From Oscillospiraceae bacterium (GTDB lineage Bacteria; Bacillota; Clostridia; Oscillospirales; SIG627), in contig SVQO01000007.1 of assembly GCA_015065325.1 (NCBI GenBank), positions 1 through 64,000 on the forward strand: a stretch of 64,000 nucleotides of DNA, given 5' to 3'. Under the pieces are notes generated by a model, which saw only the letters and a program-made list of their open reading frames with translations, did no database searches and was not told the origin of the DNA. How positions within the stretch are numbered: the first letter of the stretch is position 1; each line of letters begins with the position of its first letter. Positions 9,001-17,192 of the stretch are shown piece after piece. The translations under genes were made by a program, and so were the position numbers.

Positions 9001-11583
9001 CTGGATTCCTCTGAGGCTCAGCCCATTTACGTCTCTTCGGCGGCTAAGCTTTACGCTGACGTTTCTAATAATGCTTGGATTTGTCATGAAAGCCGTTGGG
9101 ATGAAGGTGTAACGTATTTGACGATGCCTCTGAATGTTAACCCTGATACCGTTCATACGATGAGTTCTGATGACGAGGGCGGTTGGGTCAAGACCGTGGA
9201 GCTTGACGGCAACTTGACCTGGGTCGGCTGCAACGGTTTAAAAGGTGCCTCTTTGGTGCTGACTGACCGAATCGGCGCGAAGGTCTATTTTGATAAGGAT
9301 TACGTGGATGATATCCTTGCAGACGGTACCTGGAAGCTCTCTTATACTGACGTTGACGGAAACAGCTTCGCCTATACGCTGAGCAAAGAGTCCATTCAAA
9401 CCGTCGGAGAACTTGCGATTACCGATACGGATTACGTGCTCGCCCTTCCTTCCGTTGCCGCTTCCGAATTTCACGATCCTGTTACCGTTTACGCTCAAAG
9501 CTTCGGAACCGTTTCCTTCAGCATTCAGGATCTTTGCCGTAACGCAGTGGATTATGAGTATAAGGGGAAGACGGGAGATTTTGCTTATCTTGCAAAAACC
9601 GTATATAATTTGGGTCTTGAAGCGTGCAGAGATTTCCACGGTTCATCCTGCTATTACGCTTCTTCCGAGAGCTATTCCGACGCCGCTCTGGTGGACGAAT
9701 ATCTTACTCTCGGTGACGATACCTTTGATCTTTCCGCAATTCGCAGAGGAGCGTTCCGCTTTGTCGCCGCACCCTTGGTTTTGGAAAGCGGCATGGGTAT
9801 TCAATTCCTTGGGCGCTATGACGGAACGTCCGAGTTGAAGGTGTACGTAAACGGAACCGCCTTGAATTCGGCATTCTATACCTTAGAAAAAATCACGCCT
9901 ACCGCTGAAAACGGAAATTCAAATTTCCGCTTTACGCTTCGTGTAAAGGCGGCGTATCTCCACGATTCGATCACTGTTGGAGTACGGGCAGGTACCGAGG
10001 AAAATTATTCTCAGATCGTTTGCAGCATTGCAGCGGCTTGCAATCAATACGTTCCCGGTGACCGAGACTACGAGGTAACCAGGAGCCTTCTTGCATACGT
10101 CGAGGCTGTCTATCATTTTCACAACCGCGATGAGATCCTAGCTGAAAGAAGACGTATTGCCTGGGAAGAAATGTACCGTATGATGACGGTGATTTGGACT
10201 CCTTCTGAGGATTTCAGTTATTCTCACAACAATTCCTATTATACCTCGTCAGGTGAATTTGCAGGAGATGCGACCGGTAGCTTGCGAAAGTTTAAGGCGG
10301 GAACCTATTACAGTGGCATTCCTTATGCTCACGGTTCCGCTTCCACCAATGCATTTCTTGCTCCGGGAACAGGAAAACCCGATTCGAAGGGCGTTTATAC
10401 CATTTCTCCCACCTTTGAAATGGTGACCGGATCGCCTGCTTGGGCTCGACTCGGCAGTGACTGTAACGACGCTGTATTCTGGGCGTGGGCAGCTTCCAGC
10501 GCGCATATTTATAATACTTCCAGTGCCGGCTGTGTACCGAAAAACGGCGTTATCCCCGTTGGCGATTACGATTTAGCTTATAAGGATGATGGTGGACAGT
10601 TCAGCATTGATGAAGGAACTCTGGTCAGCAATCCTACTACCCTTTACGGTAAAACTCCTTATATTTGGCTCTACAATGAAGCGGTACACGGTTCCGGTAC
10701 GATGTACGAAGCGCTTGCGAAGCTTCAGCCCGGTGACGGTCTTGTATATCATATCGTGACCTCTGTTGCAGAGGAGGATGCCGATGAGACCGGTGAGGCC
10801 GCCGGCCACGTTATGATGGTACAGGATATTCACGTGGAAAGAAAAGCAAGTGGTGAAATCGATCCCGATAAGAGCTATTTGCTTTTGATGGATCAGACTT
10901 CTTCGCCTATGGGCTCGGGCAATCTTGACGATCCTCATTCTAAGTGGCAGAAGTATTGGAATGAAGAATTGGGCGCTTACGTTTATCAGTGCCCCAACGT
11001 GAATCGCGATCTGAACGGAGACGGTGTCTATACCGCAAAGGTCTCCGGTACCTATACCAATAACGAGGCTCTGCATAAGAGAACCTTTACCAACTGTGCT
11101 CCGAAGTGGAACAGTAGCAAGAGCGCTTATTCCGGTGGATATTTGCCCATTACTTCCGTTGATTTTGAGGACTCTGCTCCTTTGCCGAAATTGAAGATCA
11201 CCGATTCTCTCGAGGGGACGGAAATGAATATGGACAGTATTTTCGATGGCTATCTGATCTCCAATTACCGCATTTCTCACGCAAATTTCTCTTTCTATGA
11301 TGAAAACGGTAATCTTGTGAAATCCTTCAAGGCATTTGGAAAAGAAAGTGAATTCAATTCCAATGCGAATCACGATCATTTGTTCCGCTTTACCCGTCTT
11401 GCAATCGAACGAGACGAGTGCCGTAATATTTACGGATCGACAAATCTCTTTGACTTGCAATTCGGAAAGAAATATACCTGTGTCGTGACGGTCCAGGCAG
11501 GAACGATGGAAGATATTGAGGTCAGACGGTTTACGTTTATTCCTAAGCATGTAACGGAATCACCCGAGATCCCTTTGAATTGA
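6055..11583 (+). CDS. Large secreted repeat protein: signal peptide, predicted beta-helix GG-repeat region, C-terminal NlpC/P60-like domain
   Basis: RBS ggagga then MKKKLFSVLIAATLFCLCVIGFLSTGATAEG signal peptide; many repeats of the type xNxIxGGTFxxxFYGGG; C-terminal GSDCNDAVFWAWA ... LQPGDGLVYHIV ... AGHVMMVQDI. Confidence 0.75.
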   Translation: MKKKLFSVLIAATLFCLCVIGFLSTGATAEGTYYYVRSQANPSEKVFASVDEALAAAEQETWDKSASLVILVDDSAYTTEALTVDEYGIVFGQKTIWRGEGENKSKLPITIDVKEGNSFGFTVTSGISMACANDYTFRNLTLPIGDASTSTRFYAGSGEVKFEFVDFGAKNQGIFLGDNFTKAAYIGWDAPADGQVVTSSLTFGEGTTYGCDPTLNDAKADANETFVVLATGFPVPESALSGSTDAEIYESAANVTFEHADLTGAPDIRPRNTRAGIIVDTRTNLPNATATDIEFGILRGRPRNSSSNAGSPVDELFIEVRSGVVVGITGDDSDSASEKFIGDVTVNIYGGNVTLGDPNVRVLRTSTIYGDVNINVGQRYGVPTKVNWIQSEFGSPTASVKGNYSFKMSGGQVSRYYGAPVATGTVRNELTGGTITTFDGSRVSQIGELKNVVKGSATVSGDFYGRRGSESSVKLVNEIGGNVNLKGAFYALDAGACETVENYVTGGTFGGVFYGAGISATSGSVLNEISGEPTFKSSFVGANLRGTVTGNVTNNISGGTFVSNYYGGCMGDFSESTSKSTQTVTDSSGAEFTEVTKTTTYSKKYDTKIEGILTNNLHGGKYLSYVYAGSKIGDVNRIVNDLTNVTFSSSFFGGGGVNLTNSVKVGRAQYNDDGTFKMNEDGTEVLTSSVTLSSNRLIFSTIDSIENTLSIPAENQIKSAYLGAYYANVTEVVNTVNSGSFHGYFAGGGYGGTLERVTTTVKGGTFYAPQDVHFCYYGALYSGTMSGPVTNYIEGGVFTRYSVGGSSTAVITSTSDYAIKNVISGGSFSNFWGGSGGSSAVVSGDIVNEIRGGTFDYYLNDGNYYYNAFSGGNRNANHVSGDIITTVYDGEFYHVFSPGSIPGSSDYARGCGGNVTTRLVGGNFYGTVYTSSTRGSYAKADLILDPDYDSTHNKSRLSIYGTVGAESASTIELGLESSTTVTLDSSEAQPIYVSSAAKLYADVSNNAWICHESRWDEGVTYLTMPLNVNPDTVHTMSSDDEGGWVKTVELDGNLTWVGCNGLKGASLVLTDRIGAKVYFDKDYVDDILADGTWKLSYTDVDGNSFAYTLSKESIQTVGELAITDTDYVLALPSVAASEFHDPVTVYAQSFGTVSFSIQDLCRNAVDYEYKGKTGDFAYLAKTVYNLGLEACRDFHGSSCYYASSESYSDAALVDEYLTLGDDTFDLSAIRRGAFRFVAAPLVLESGMGIQFLGRYDGTSELKVYVNGTALNSAFYTLEKITPTAENGNSNFRFTLRVKAAYLHDSITVGVRAGTEENYSQIVCSIAAACNQYVPGDRDYEVTRSLLAYVEAVYHFHNRDEILAERRRIAWEEMYRMMTVIWTPSEDFSYSHNNSYYTSSGEFAGDATGSLRKFKAGTYYSGIPYAHGSASTNAFLAPGTGKPDSKGVYTISPTFEMVTGSPAWARLGSDCNDAVFWAWAASSAHIYNTSSAGCVPKNGVIPVGDYDLAYKDDGGQFSIDEGTLVSNPTTLYGKTPYIWLYNEAVHGSGTMYEALAKLQPGDGLVYHIVTSVAEEDADETGEAAGHVMMVQDIHVERKASGEIDPDKSYLLLMDQTSSPMGSGNLDDPHSKWQKYWNEELGAYVYQCPNVNRDLNGDGVYTAKVSGTYTNNEALHKRTFTNCAPKWNSSKSAYSGGYLPITSVDFEDSAPLPKLKITDSLEGTEMNMDSIFDGYLISNYRISHANFSFYDENGNLVKSFKAFGKESEFNSNANHDHLFRFTRLAIERDECRNIYGSTNLFDLQFGKKYTCVVTVQAGTMEDIEVRRFTFIPKHVTESPEIPLN

Positions 11584-11595
11584 CGGAGGTCTGAA

Positions 11596-11736
11596 ATGAA
11601 AAAAAAGTATTCTCCCCCTTCTTTTGAGCAGATTAAATTTCAGCCCCCAAAGGTCCTTCTTGAAAACTCTGATATATTTCAAAATGAAAATGAAGGAATT
11701 GACGGTGATCTTACCGTGATCAAGCCTTTTGGATGA
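11596..11736 (+). CDS. Short peptide, 46 aa, unknown function
   Basis: RBS ggagg 7 nt upstream; MKKKYSPPSFEQIKFQPPKVLLENSDIFQNENEGIDGDLTVIKPFG*; followed by a terminator; not in the supplied ORF track. Confidence 0.6.
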   Translation: MKKKYSPPSFEQIKFQPPKVLLENSDIFQNENEGIDGDLTVIKPFG

Positions 11737-11737
11737 G

Positions 11738-11775
11738 AAAAAGCAGGCTGTGAAATTCACAGCCTGTTTTTTCTT
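11738..11775 (+). terminator. Intrinsic terminator
   Basis: aaaaagcaggctgtgaaattcacagcctgtttttt. Confidence 0.8.
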
Positions 11776-11832
11776 CTCAAATCTTGATATATTTGTTTTT
11801 TATGATAAAATAGAAAAAAGGATGGTGATATT

Positions 11833-13026
11833 ATGACTTTTTCAGAAGCAGCGAGAGCACTTAAAATTGAGGTGTTTCCCGAGGAAATGGATGAGATCTA
11901 TGAAAACATCGTCAAAAGCGGTGAGTATCCTTTTTCCAGAGAAATGCTTGTTCATTTGCAGGAAAAATTTAACCTGTTTGAGGATTACTATGATGCTGTT
12001 CTCGAGGGCTTTGACGATTTGGAACGAGATGAGGCAAGACGCGTATGGTCATATACGGTTGCATCTTACGCAAAAACTCATCAGAGAAAGGAGCTTACTG
12101 CGTTAAAGCTTCCGGAAACGGATCTGACTCCCGCAGGACAAATGGCACCCTTGTTTCCGCTGATCTGTATGGCGGAAGACTCGTATTATGAATACCTTCG
12201 CCGTGGCTTTCCCGAGGAAGAAACGAAGGTATATATGCGTACCTACCGTCGCAGTATGGGCGTAACTACGAACAGAACCGGCAAACCGGGACTCCAAAAG
12301 TCTCATTTCGATTGGTCCAGTCTCTACGCTTTTGTTGAAATGTATAATACCGGTGGCTTCAATTTTGCACTCGGGGTTTCTTCTGAGGCCAATTACGTAT
12401 TGATGCATAAAGAAACTCGCGAAGTAAAGGTTTTGCTGAACGGCGTCGTAATGCACCGTGATGGAATGCCGTTGGGTTGCGCCGGATATGATGATGAGCA
12501 AGGTGCTTACACCGTTACCTTTGAAGAAACCGATGATTGCTACCTTGGTTACCCGGCGGTGAATTTCCGTTGCCCAAATGAAAAACAGACGTTTTCCAAG
12601 GATAAATGGAAGCTTGTGATTGCCCCGGGGGATGACATTTTCTGCTTACACATTCCCAGAGGAACAGATCTTTCTCCCGCAAAGGTGGCTGAAGCGATCC
12701 GTTCTGCAAGACAGATTGCCAAGAGAAGCTACCCTGAGCGGAATATCAAGGGAATTCGTTGTACGTCGTGGCTGCTTTCCCCGACCTTGAACGAGCTTTT
12801 GGGTGACAAGTCCAATATCAGCAATTTTTCGAATATCTTTAACCGCTATCCCATTCGCAACAATGGAAACGGCGTTTTTAGCTTTGCTTTCAACGGGCGT
12901 CCCGCGGATCTGAATGATCTTCCGGAGGACACTTCGCTTCGCAGAAAAGTGAAAGCATTGTATCTGGAAGGCGGTTTCGTGCTCAATTACGGCGGATTTA
13001 TTATTGACGAGGATGCTCCTGTTTGA
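11833..13026 (+). CDS. Hypothetical protein, possible acyltransferase-domain (DUF5596/GNAT-like) protein
   Basis: 397-aa ORF with RBS aaggatggtg; overall pattern (short helical N-terminus, central beta-rich region, C-terminal NIKGIRCTSWLLSPTLNELL) recalls this family; weak recognition. Confidence 0.45.
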   Translation: MTFSEAARALKIEVFPEEMDEIYENIVKSGEYPFSREMLVHLQEKFNLFEDYYDAVLEGFDDLERDEARRVWSYTVASYAKTHQRKELTALKLPETDLTPAGQMAPLFPLICMAEDSYYEYLRRGFPEEETKVYMRTYRRSMGVTTNRTGKPGLQKSHFDWSSLYAFVEMYNTGGFNFALGVSSEANYVLMHKETREVKVLLNGVVMHRDGMPLGCAGYDDEQGAYTVTFEETDDCYLGYPAVNFRCPNEKQTFSKDKWKLVIAPGDDIFCLHIPRGTDLSPAKVAEAIRSARQIAKRSYPERNIKGIRCTSWLLSPTLNELLGDKSNISNFSNIFNRYPIRNNGNGVFSFAFNGRPADLNDLPEDTSLRRKVKALYLEGGFVLNYGGFIIDEDAPV

Positions 13027-13028
13027 TA

Positions 13029-13068
13029 AAAAACCCCTGCAAACCATTTGGGTTGCAGGGGTTGAATT
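13029..13068. terminator. Intrinsic terminator between convergent genes
   Basis: aaacccctgcaa-accatttggg-ttgcaggggttgaatttt. Confidence 0.75.
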
Positions 13069-14196
13069 TTACTTATAAAGGCTTTCCTTGCCCTTGATGC
13101 TCATCGCTTTTTCACCGAGGTACTTGACAACGTCCATACCGAGGTACTGTGCCAAATCTCTCATTTCGGCAACGGTATTTACATTTACGTTAATACCGTT
13201 TTTCATTCTTTCTTCCATTGCGAAGACTTCCTTTTCGCCGTGGGTATAAATACGATCCTTGCCTTCTGCCTTGGGAGAATTTCTCAGTTCATCCAGATAA
13301 GCGGAGAGGTGATTCTTCACACCCTCTGCATCACCGAAGATCTTGGGATCCATAACCATAAATCCGTGACAGATGCCACCTTTGCCGCCAACGTTGGTCT
13401 TGTCGGAGGTGGTTCCCATTGAAATGATAGAGGAGAACAGCTCAGCAACCATGCCCCAGCCGTAGCCCTTGTGGCTACCGCTGTCTTCGGTAGACCCGCC
13501 GAGAGGAAGGATTCCGCCGCCTTCTTTGTTGATAATGCATGTTAGAACACGCTCGGCATCGGTGGATTCGTTACCGGTGGAATCGATCGCCCAGCCGTCA
13601 TGAAGCGGCTTATCCAGTTTGTTATATACTTCCAGCTTTCCCCTTGTAACAACGGTTGTAGAAGCATCAAAGAGGAAGGGGTAGGGCTCAGCAGGGAAAG
13701 AAATTGCAATGGGATTGGAACCGAGCATTGCTTTTCTGCCGAAGGTAGGAACCATGATTGCCGTGGTATTAGTGGTAGAAATGCCGATCAAACCCTCGTC
13801 GCAAGCCATTTTGGTATAGTAGCCTGCTATTCCGTAATGTGTGGAATTTCTGACAGTCACGATCGCAATGCCGGTCTGCTTTGCTTTTTCAATAGCCTTC
13901 TTCATTGCAAAGTGACCTACGACCTGACCCATGCCGTCGTGTGCATCGATAACCGCGGAAACGGGGGTTTCAAAAACAACCTCGGGTTTTGCTTTGACCT
14001 GAATCAAGCCCTTGGCTATATCCTTGTGATAACGAACCAATCTCTGCGTTCCGTGGCTTTCTATCCCGAACAGATCTGCAAGTAGCAGAACGTCCGTGAT
14101 GATTTCAGATTCCTCCTTGGAAAAACCGAATTTTTCAAAAGCGTCGTCGCAAAAGGTTTTCAGTTCTTTGTAAGAATAATTCAAATAATTGCTCAT
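13069..14196 (-). CDS. Ldh family oxidoreductase (malate/L-lactate/ureidoglycolate dehydrogenase type)
   Basis: LFGIESHGTQRLVRYHKDI, VRNSTHYGIAGYYTKMA, GSNPIAISFPA motifs. Confidence 0.9.
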   Translation of the reverse strand: MSNYLNYSYKELKTFCDDAFEKFGFSKEESEIITDVLLLADLFGIESHGTQRLVRYHKDIAKGLIQVKAKPEVVFETPVSAVIDAHDGMGQVVGHFAMKKAIEKAKQTGIAIVTVRNSTHYGIAGYYTKMACDEGLIGISTTNTTAIMVPTFGRKAMLGSNPIAISFPAEPYPFLFDASTTVVTRGKLEVYNKLDKPLHDGWAIDSTGNESTDAERVLTCIINKEGGGILPLGGSTEDSGSHKGYGWGMVAELFSSIISMGTTSDKTNVGGKGGICHGFMVMDPKIFGDAEGVKNHLSAYLDELRNSPKAEGKDRIYTHGEKEVFAMEERMKNGINVNVNTVAEMRDLAQYLGMDVVKYLGEKAMSIKGKESLYK

Positions 14197-14228
14197 AATT
14201 TACTTCCTCAATTTTTATTGTTAGAGAT

Positions 14229-14257
14229 ATTATATCCCATTCAGCCTTGTCTGTCAA
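14229..14257 (-). promoter_or_regulatory. Sigma-70-type promoter for the Ldh-family gene
   Basis: Reverse strand TTGACA-17 bp-TATAAT. Confidence 0.75.
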
Positions 14258-14296
14258 TCGGACTTTTATACGGATTTTTTATAGTAGAAAAAAAGA

Positions 14297-14331
14297 AAGT
14301 CGCTCGTCTGAGCGACTTTCTTTTTTTGCGA
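14297..14331 (-). terminator. Intrinsic terminator downstream of ferredoxin
   Basis: aaaagaaagtcgctc-gtct-gagcgactttctttttttg. Confidence 0.75.
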
Positions 14332-14505
14332 TTAGGCCTCGGGCTGAGGAGCTTCAACAGGGCAAACGCCTGCGCAAGCACCGCACTCGATGCAAGCATC
14401 CTTGTCAATGAAAGCCTTGCCGTCTTTTTCTACAATCGCAGAAACAGGGCACTCGTCAACACAAGCCATGCAACCAACGCATTCGTCAGAAATGATGTAT
14501 GCCAT
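14332..14505 (-). CDS. 2[4Fe-4S] ferredoxin
   Basis: MAYIISDECVGCMACVDECPVSAI...CIECGACAGVCPVEAP; ggaggt RBS before the internal Met. Confidence 0.95.
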   Translation of the reverse strand: MAYIISDECVGCMACVDECPVSAIVEKDGKAFIDKDACIECGACAGVCPVEAPQPEA

Positions 14506-14599
14506 TTGAAATACCTCCAAAATTATATTACTAACATTATAGCACTACTTAAGAAAAATTCAAGTGCTTTCATAAATTTTATTGCAAATCTAAGGATTT

Positions 14600-15721
14600 T
14601 TATTGATCCTCGTTTGTTTCTTTTTCATTTTTAGCAGTAGGCTGAGTTTTTTTCATTTTCGGAATTATTTTTAGTTCGGAGGCCTCAAAGGGAATGATAT
14701 TTTCGGGATCGGAATCAAGGCGAACCTTGCATTTCCCGCAAAGGATATTTGATTCGATTACAGTTCCTTTTCCTTTTGGGGTCATTACACAGCTCTCTGC
14801 TCGCGGACACTTCTTGGATGCTTCAACGTAAACGTCGTTTTCATAGCGAAGACAGCACATCAGCCTTCCGCAGGTCCCGCTGATCTTGGTGGGATTGAGG
14901 GAAAGATTTTGTTCCTTTGCCATCTTGATGGACACCTGCTGAAAATCATCTAAAAAAGAGCTGCAACAAAGAGGTCTTCCGCAGATTCCCAGGCCGCCCA
15001 GCTGCTTTGCCTCATCGCGTACGCCGATCTGCCTTAGCTCAATGCGGGTACGGAAGATGCCGGCTACGTCTTTAACAAACTCACGAAAATCCACTCGTCC
15101 CTCTGAGGTGAAATAGAAAACGATTTTTGAGCGGTCAAAGGAGCATTCTACGTCGGAAAGCGCCATATCCAGTTTGTGCTCGGCGGTTTTTTCAAGAAAA
15201 ACCTTTCTTCCGCGCAATTCAAGCTCACGGTTTTCTTCGTATCGCTTAATATCGCTTTCATTTGCTTTGCGTAAAACTTTTTTTAAGGGGAGAACAACGT
15301 CCTTTTCGGAAACGGTTCTTGCAGCAGTAGCAACGGTTCCGAATTCGGTTCCTTGGCTGGTTTCTACGATTACACGATCACCAACGGAAAAGGAGTTTTC
15401 ACCGGGGTCGAAAGAATAGGTTTTGCCCAAGGGGCGGAAACGAATTCCGACAACCAGATATTTTGCTTCCTGCCCGGTTTTCTCCGATTTTTGAAAAATT
15501 TCGGGATCGGAAAAATCGGTTTCAACCTTGATTGGCTGGCAGGGGGCTTCAAACGCGTTTTTTTCTTCTGTTTCAGGTACAAGCTTTACTTCGTCAGCGG
15601 AGATATCCGTTTTGTTTAGCTCAGCCGTTTTTTTGTGGTCTTTATTAAAAGCCTTGTTCTTTTTATGAAAGTGACGGTGGTTCCGTCTGTGTCTTGGCTT
15701 CTTTTCGTTTTCCTTGTCCAT
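14600..15721 (-). CDS. ricT: PSP1-domain RicT/YaaT-like protein with basic N-terminal extension
   Basis: GTEFGTVATAART, GGLGICGRPLCCSSFL, GTCGRLMCCLRYE typical of PSP1/YaaT. Confidence 0.88.
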   Translation of the reverse strand: MDKENEKKPRHRRNHRHFHKKNKAFNKDHKKTAELNKTDISADEVKLVPETEEKNAFEAPCQPIKVETDFSDPEIFQKSEKTGQEAKYLVVGIRFRPLGKTYSFDPGENSFSVGDRVIVETSQGTEFGTVATAARTVSEKDVVLPLKKVLRKANESDIKRYEENRELELRGRKVFLEKTAEHKLDMALSDVECSFDRSKIVFYFTSEGRVDFREFVKDVAGIFRTRIELRQIGVRDEAKQLGGLGICGRPLCCSSFLDDFQQVSIKMAKEQNLSLNPTKISGTCGRLMCCLRYENDVYVEASKKCPRAESCVMTPKGKGTVIESNILCGKCKVRLDSDPENIIPFEASELKIIPKMKKTQPTAKNEKETNEDQ

Positions 15722-15730
15722 TATTTACCT

Positions 15731-17035
15731 TTAATCAAAATCTGAAAATTCAATATTTTTGGGATAAACGACCTTGATATCGGCACCGACAGCCTGAAGC
15801 TTGCCGATCAGATCCTCATATCCGCGGAAGATGTGGTAGATCTCGTCGATCTGCGTGATACCTTTGGCAGCCAAACCTGCAATTACCATTGCCGAGCCTG
15901 CGCGAAGATCGACCGCTCGTACGGAAGCACCTGTGAATTCCGGGATGCCTTCTACCTCGGCGCATCTTCCGTTGATGTTGATCTTTGCTCCCATTCGCTT
16001 CAGCTCTTCAACGTAACGAAAACGGGATTCCCATACACTTTCGGTAAGGCGGGAAAGGCCGTTTGCCAAACAAAGCAATACGCACATTTGAGGATTCATA
16101 TCCGTCGGGAAACCGGGATAGGGGAGCGTTTTTACGTTCACCTTATTCAAGGGGGCAGCTCCACGCCTGACTGTGACGGAATCACCGTCCTCGATTACTT
16201 CAACACCCATTTCGCAAAGCTTAGCCGTTACGGAATCCAAATGCTTGGGAATGACGTTGGTGATCTTGAGATCACCCTTGGTAGCGGCGGCAAGAATCAT
16301 AAAGGTTCCTGCTTCGATCATATCGGGAATAATGGTATATGTTACGCCGTGCAGCTTTTTAACACCGCGAATACGGATCACGTCTGTTCCTGCGCCGCTG
16401 ATATCCGCTCCGCAAGCGTTCAGGAAGTTTGCGGTATCGACGATATGGGGCTCGTGCGCCGCATTCTCGATAATGGTCGTGCCTTCTGCTTTTACTGCGG
16501 CGAGCATTACGTTGATGGTTCCGCCGACGGTAACCACGTCCATATATACGGAAGAGCCTTGAAGAACGCCGTTTTTGGCGGTGGCTTCTATGTATCCGCC
16601 GTCGAGCTTAACCTCGCACCCCAATGCTTCAAACCCTTTTATATGTTGGTCAATGGGACGAACACCGAAGTCGCATCCTCCGGGTAAGCCTACGAAGGCT
16701 CGGCCAAAACGTCCCAGTTCAGCGCCGATCAGATAATATGAGGCGCGCATTTTGCTGACGAGTTCGTAGGGAGCAATGCCGGGTGAAACGTAGGTTGCGT
16801 CAATTTCAACGGTGTTTTTACTAAGCTTCTTGACTTTTACGCCGATCTCTTCCAAAATCTGCAGAGAAATATTGATATCTGCTATATCGGGAAGGTTTTC
16901 AATAATACATTTGTCCTCGGTGAGAATGGTGGAAAGGACGATGGCAACAGCCGCATTTTTCATTCCGGAAACAGGAATTTCACCTACGAGAGGTTTTCCG
17001 CCGGAAATAATAATTTTTCCTTTGCTTATATCCAT
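15731..17035 (-). CDS. murA: UDP-N-acetylglucosamine 1-carboxyvinyltransferase
   Basis: GKPLVGEIPVSGMKNAAVAI; active-site LPGGCDFGVRPIDQH; PYPGFPTDMNPQM. Confidence 0.97.
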   Translation of the reverse strand: MDISKGKIIISGGKPLVGEIPVSGMKNAAVAIVLSTILTEDKCIIENLPDIADINISLQILEEIGVKVKKLSKNTVEIDATYVSPGIAPYELVSKMRASYYLIGAELGRFGRAFVGLPGGCDFGVRPIDQHIKGFEALGCEVKLDGGYIEATAKNGVLQGSSVYMDVVTVGGTINVMLAAVKAEGTTIIENAAHEPHIVDTANFLNACGADISGAGTDVIRIRGVKKLHGVTYTIIPDMIEAGTFMILAAATKGDLKITNVIPKHLDSVTAKLCEMGVEVIEDGDSVTVRRGAAPLNKVNVKTLPYPGFPTDMNPQMCVLLCLANGLSRLTESVWESRFRYVEELKRMGAKININGRCAEVEGIPEFTGASVRAVDLRAGSAMVIAGLAAKGITQIDEIYHIFRGYEDLIGKLQAVGADIKVVYPKNIEFSDFD

Positions 17036-17192
17036 AATGAAAAGGGAGATCCTTTCAATGTACTGAACCGTTTGCAGTGCAAACGGGGGTATTATATCAA
17101 ATTGTCACTGAAAAAAGGGGAGGAATCCGCAAAATTAACAATAACTTCACTTTTAGTAAAAACAATTCTCTTTGTATTTTATGCAGTGCACG

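Noticed and set aside
10573-11550. 325-aa minus strand ORF opposite the giant secreted protein
   Set aside because: Antisense shadow; the forward frame is continuous with a signal peptide and repeats.
6037-11583. Internal GG-repeats as a DNA tandem repeat or CRISPR-like array
   Set aside because: Repeats are conserved only at the protein-pattern level, with variable spacing and codons; no identical DNA repeats or spacers.
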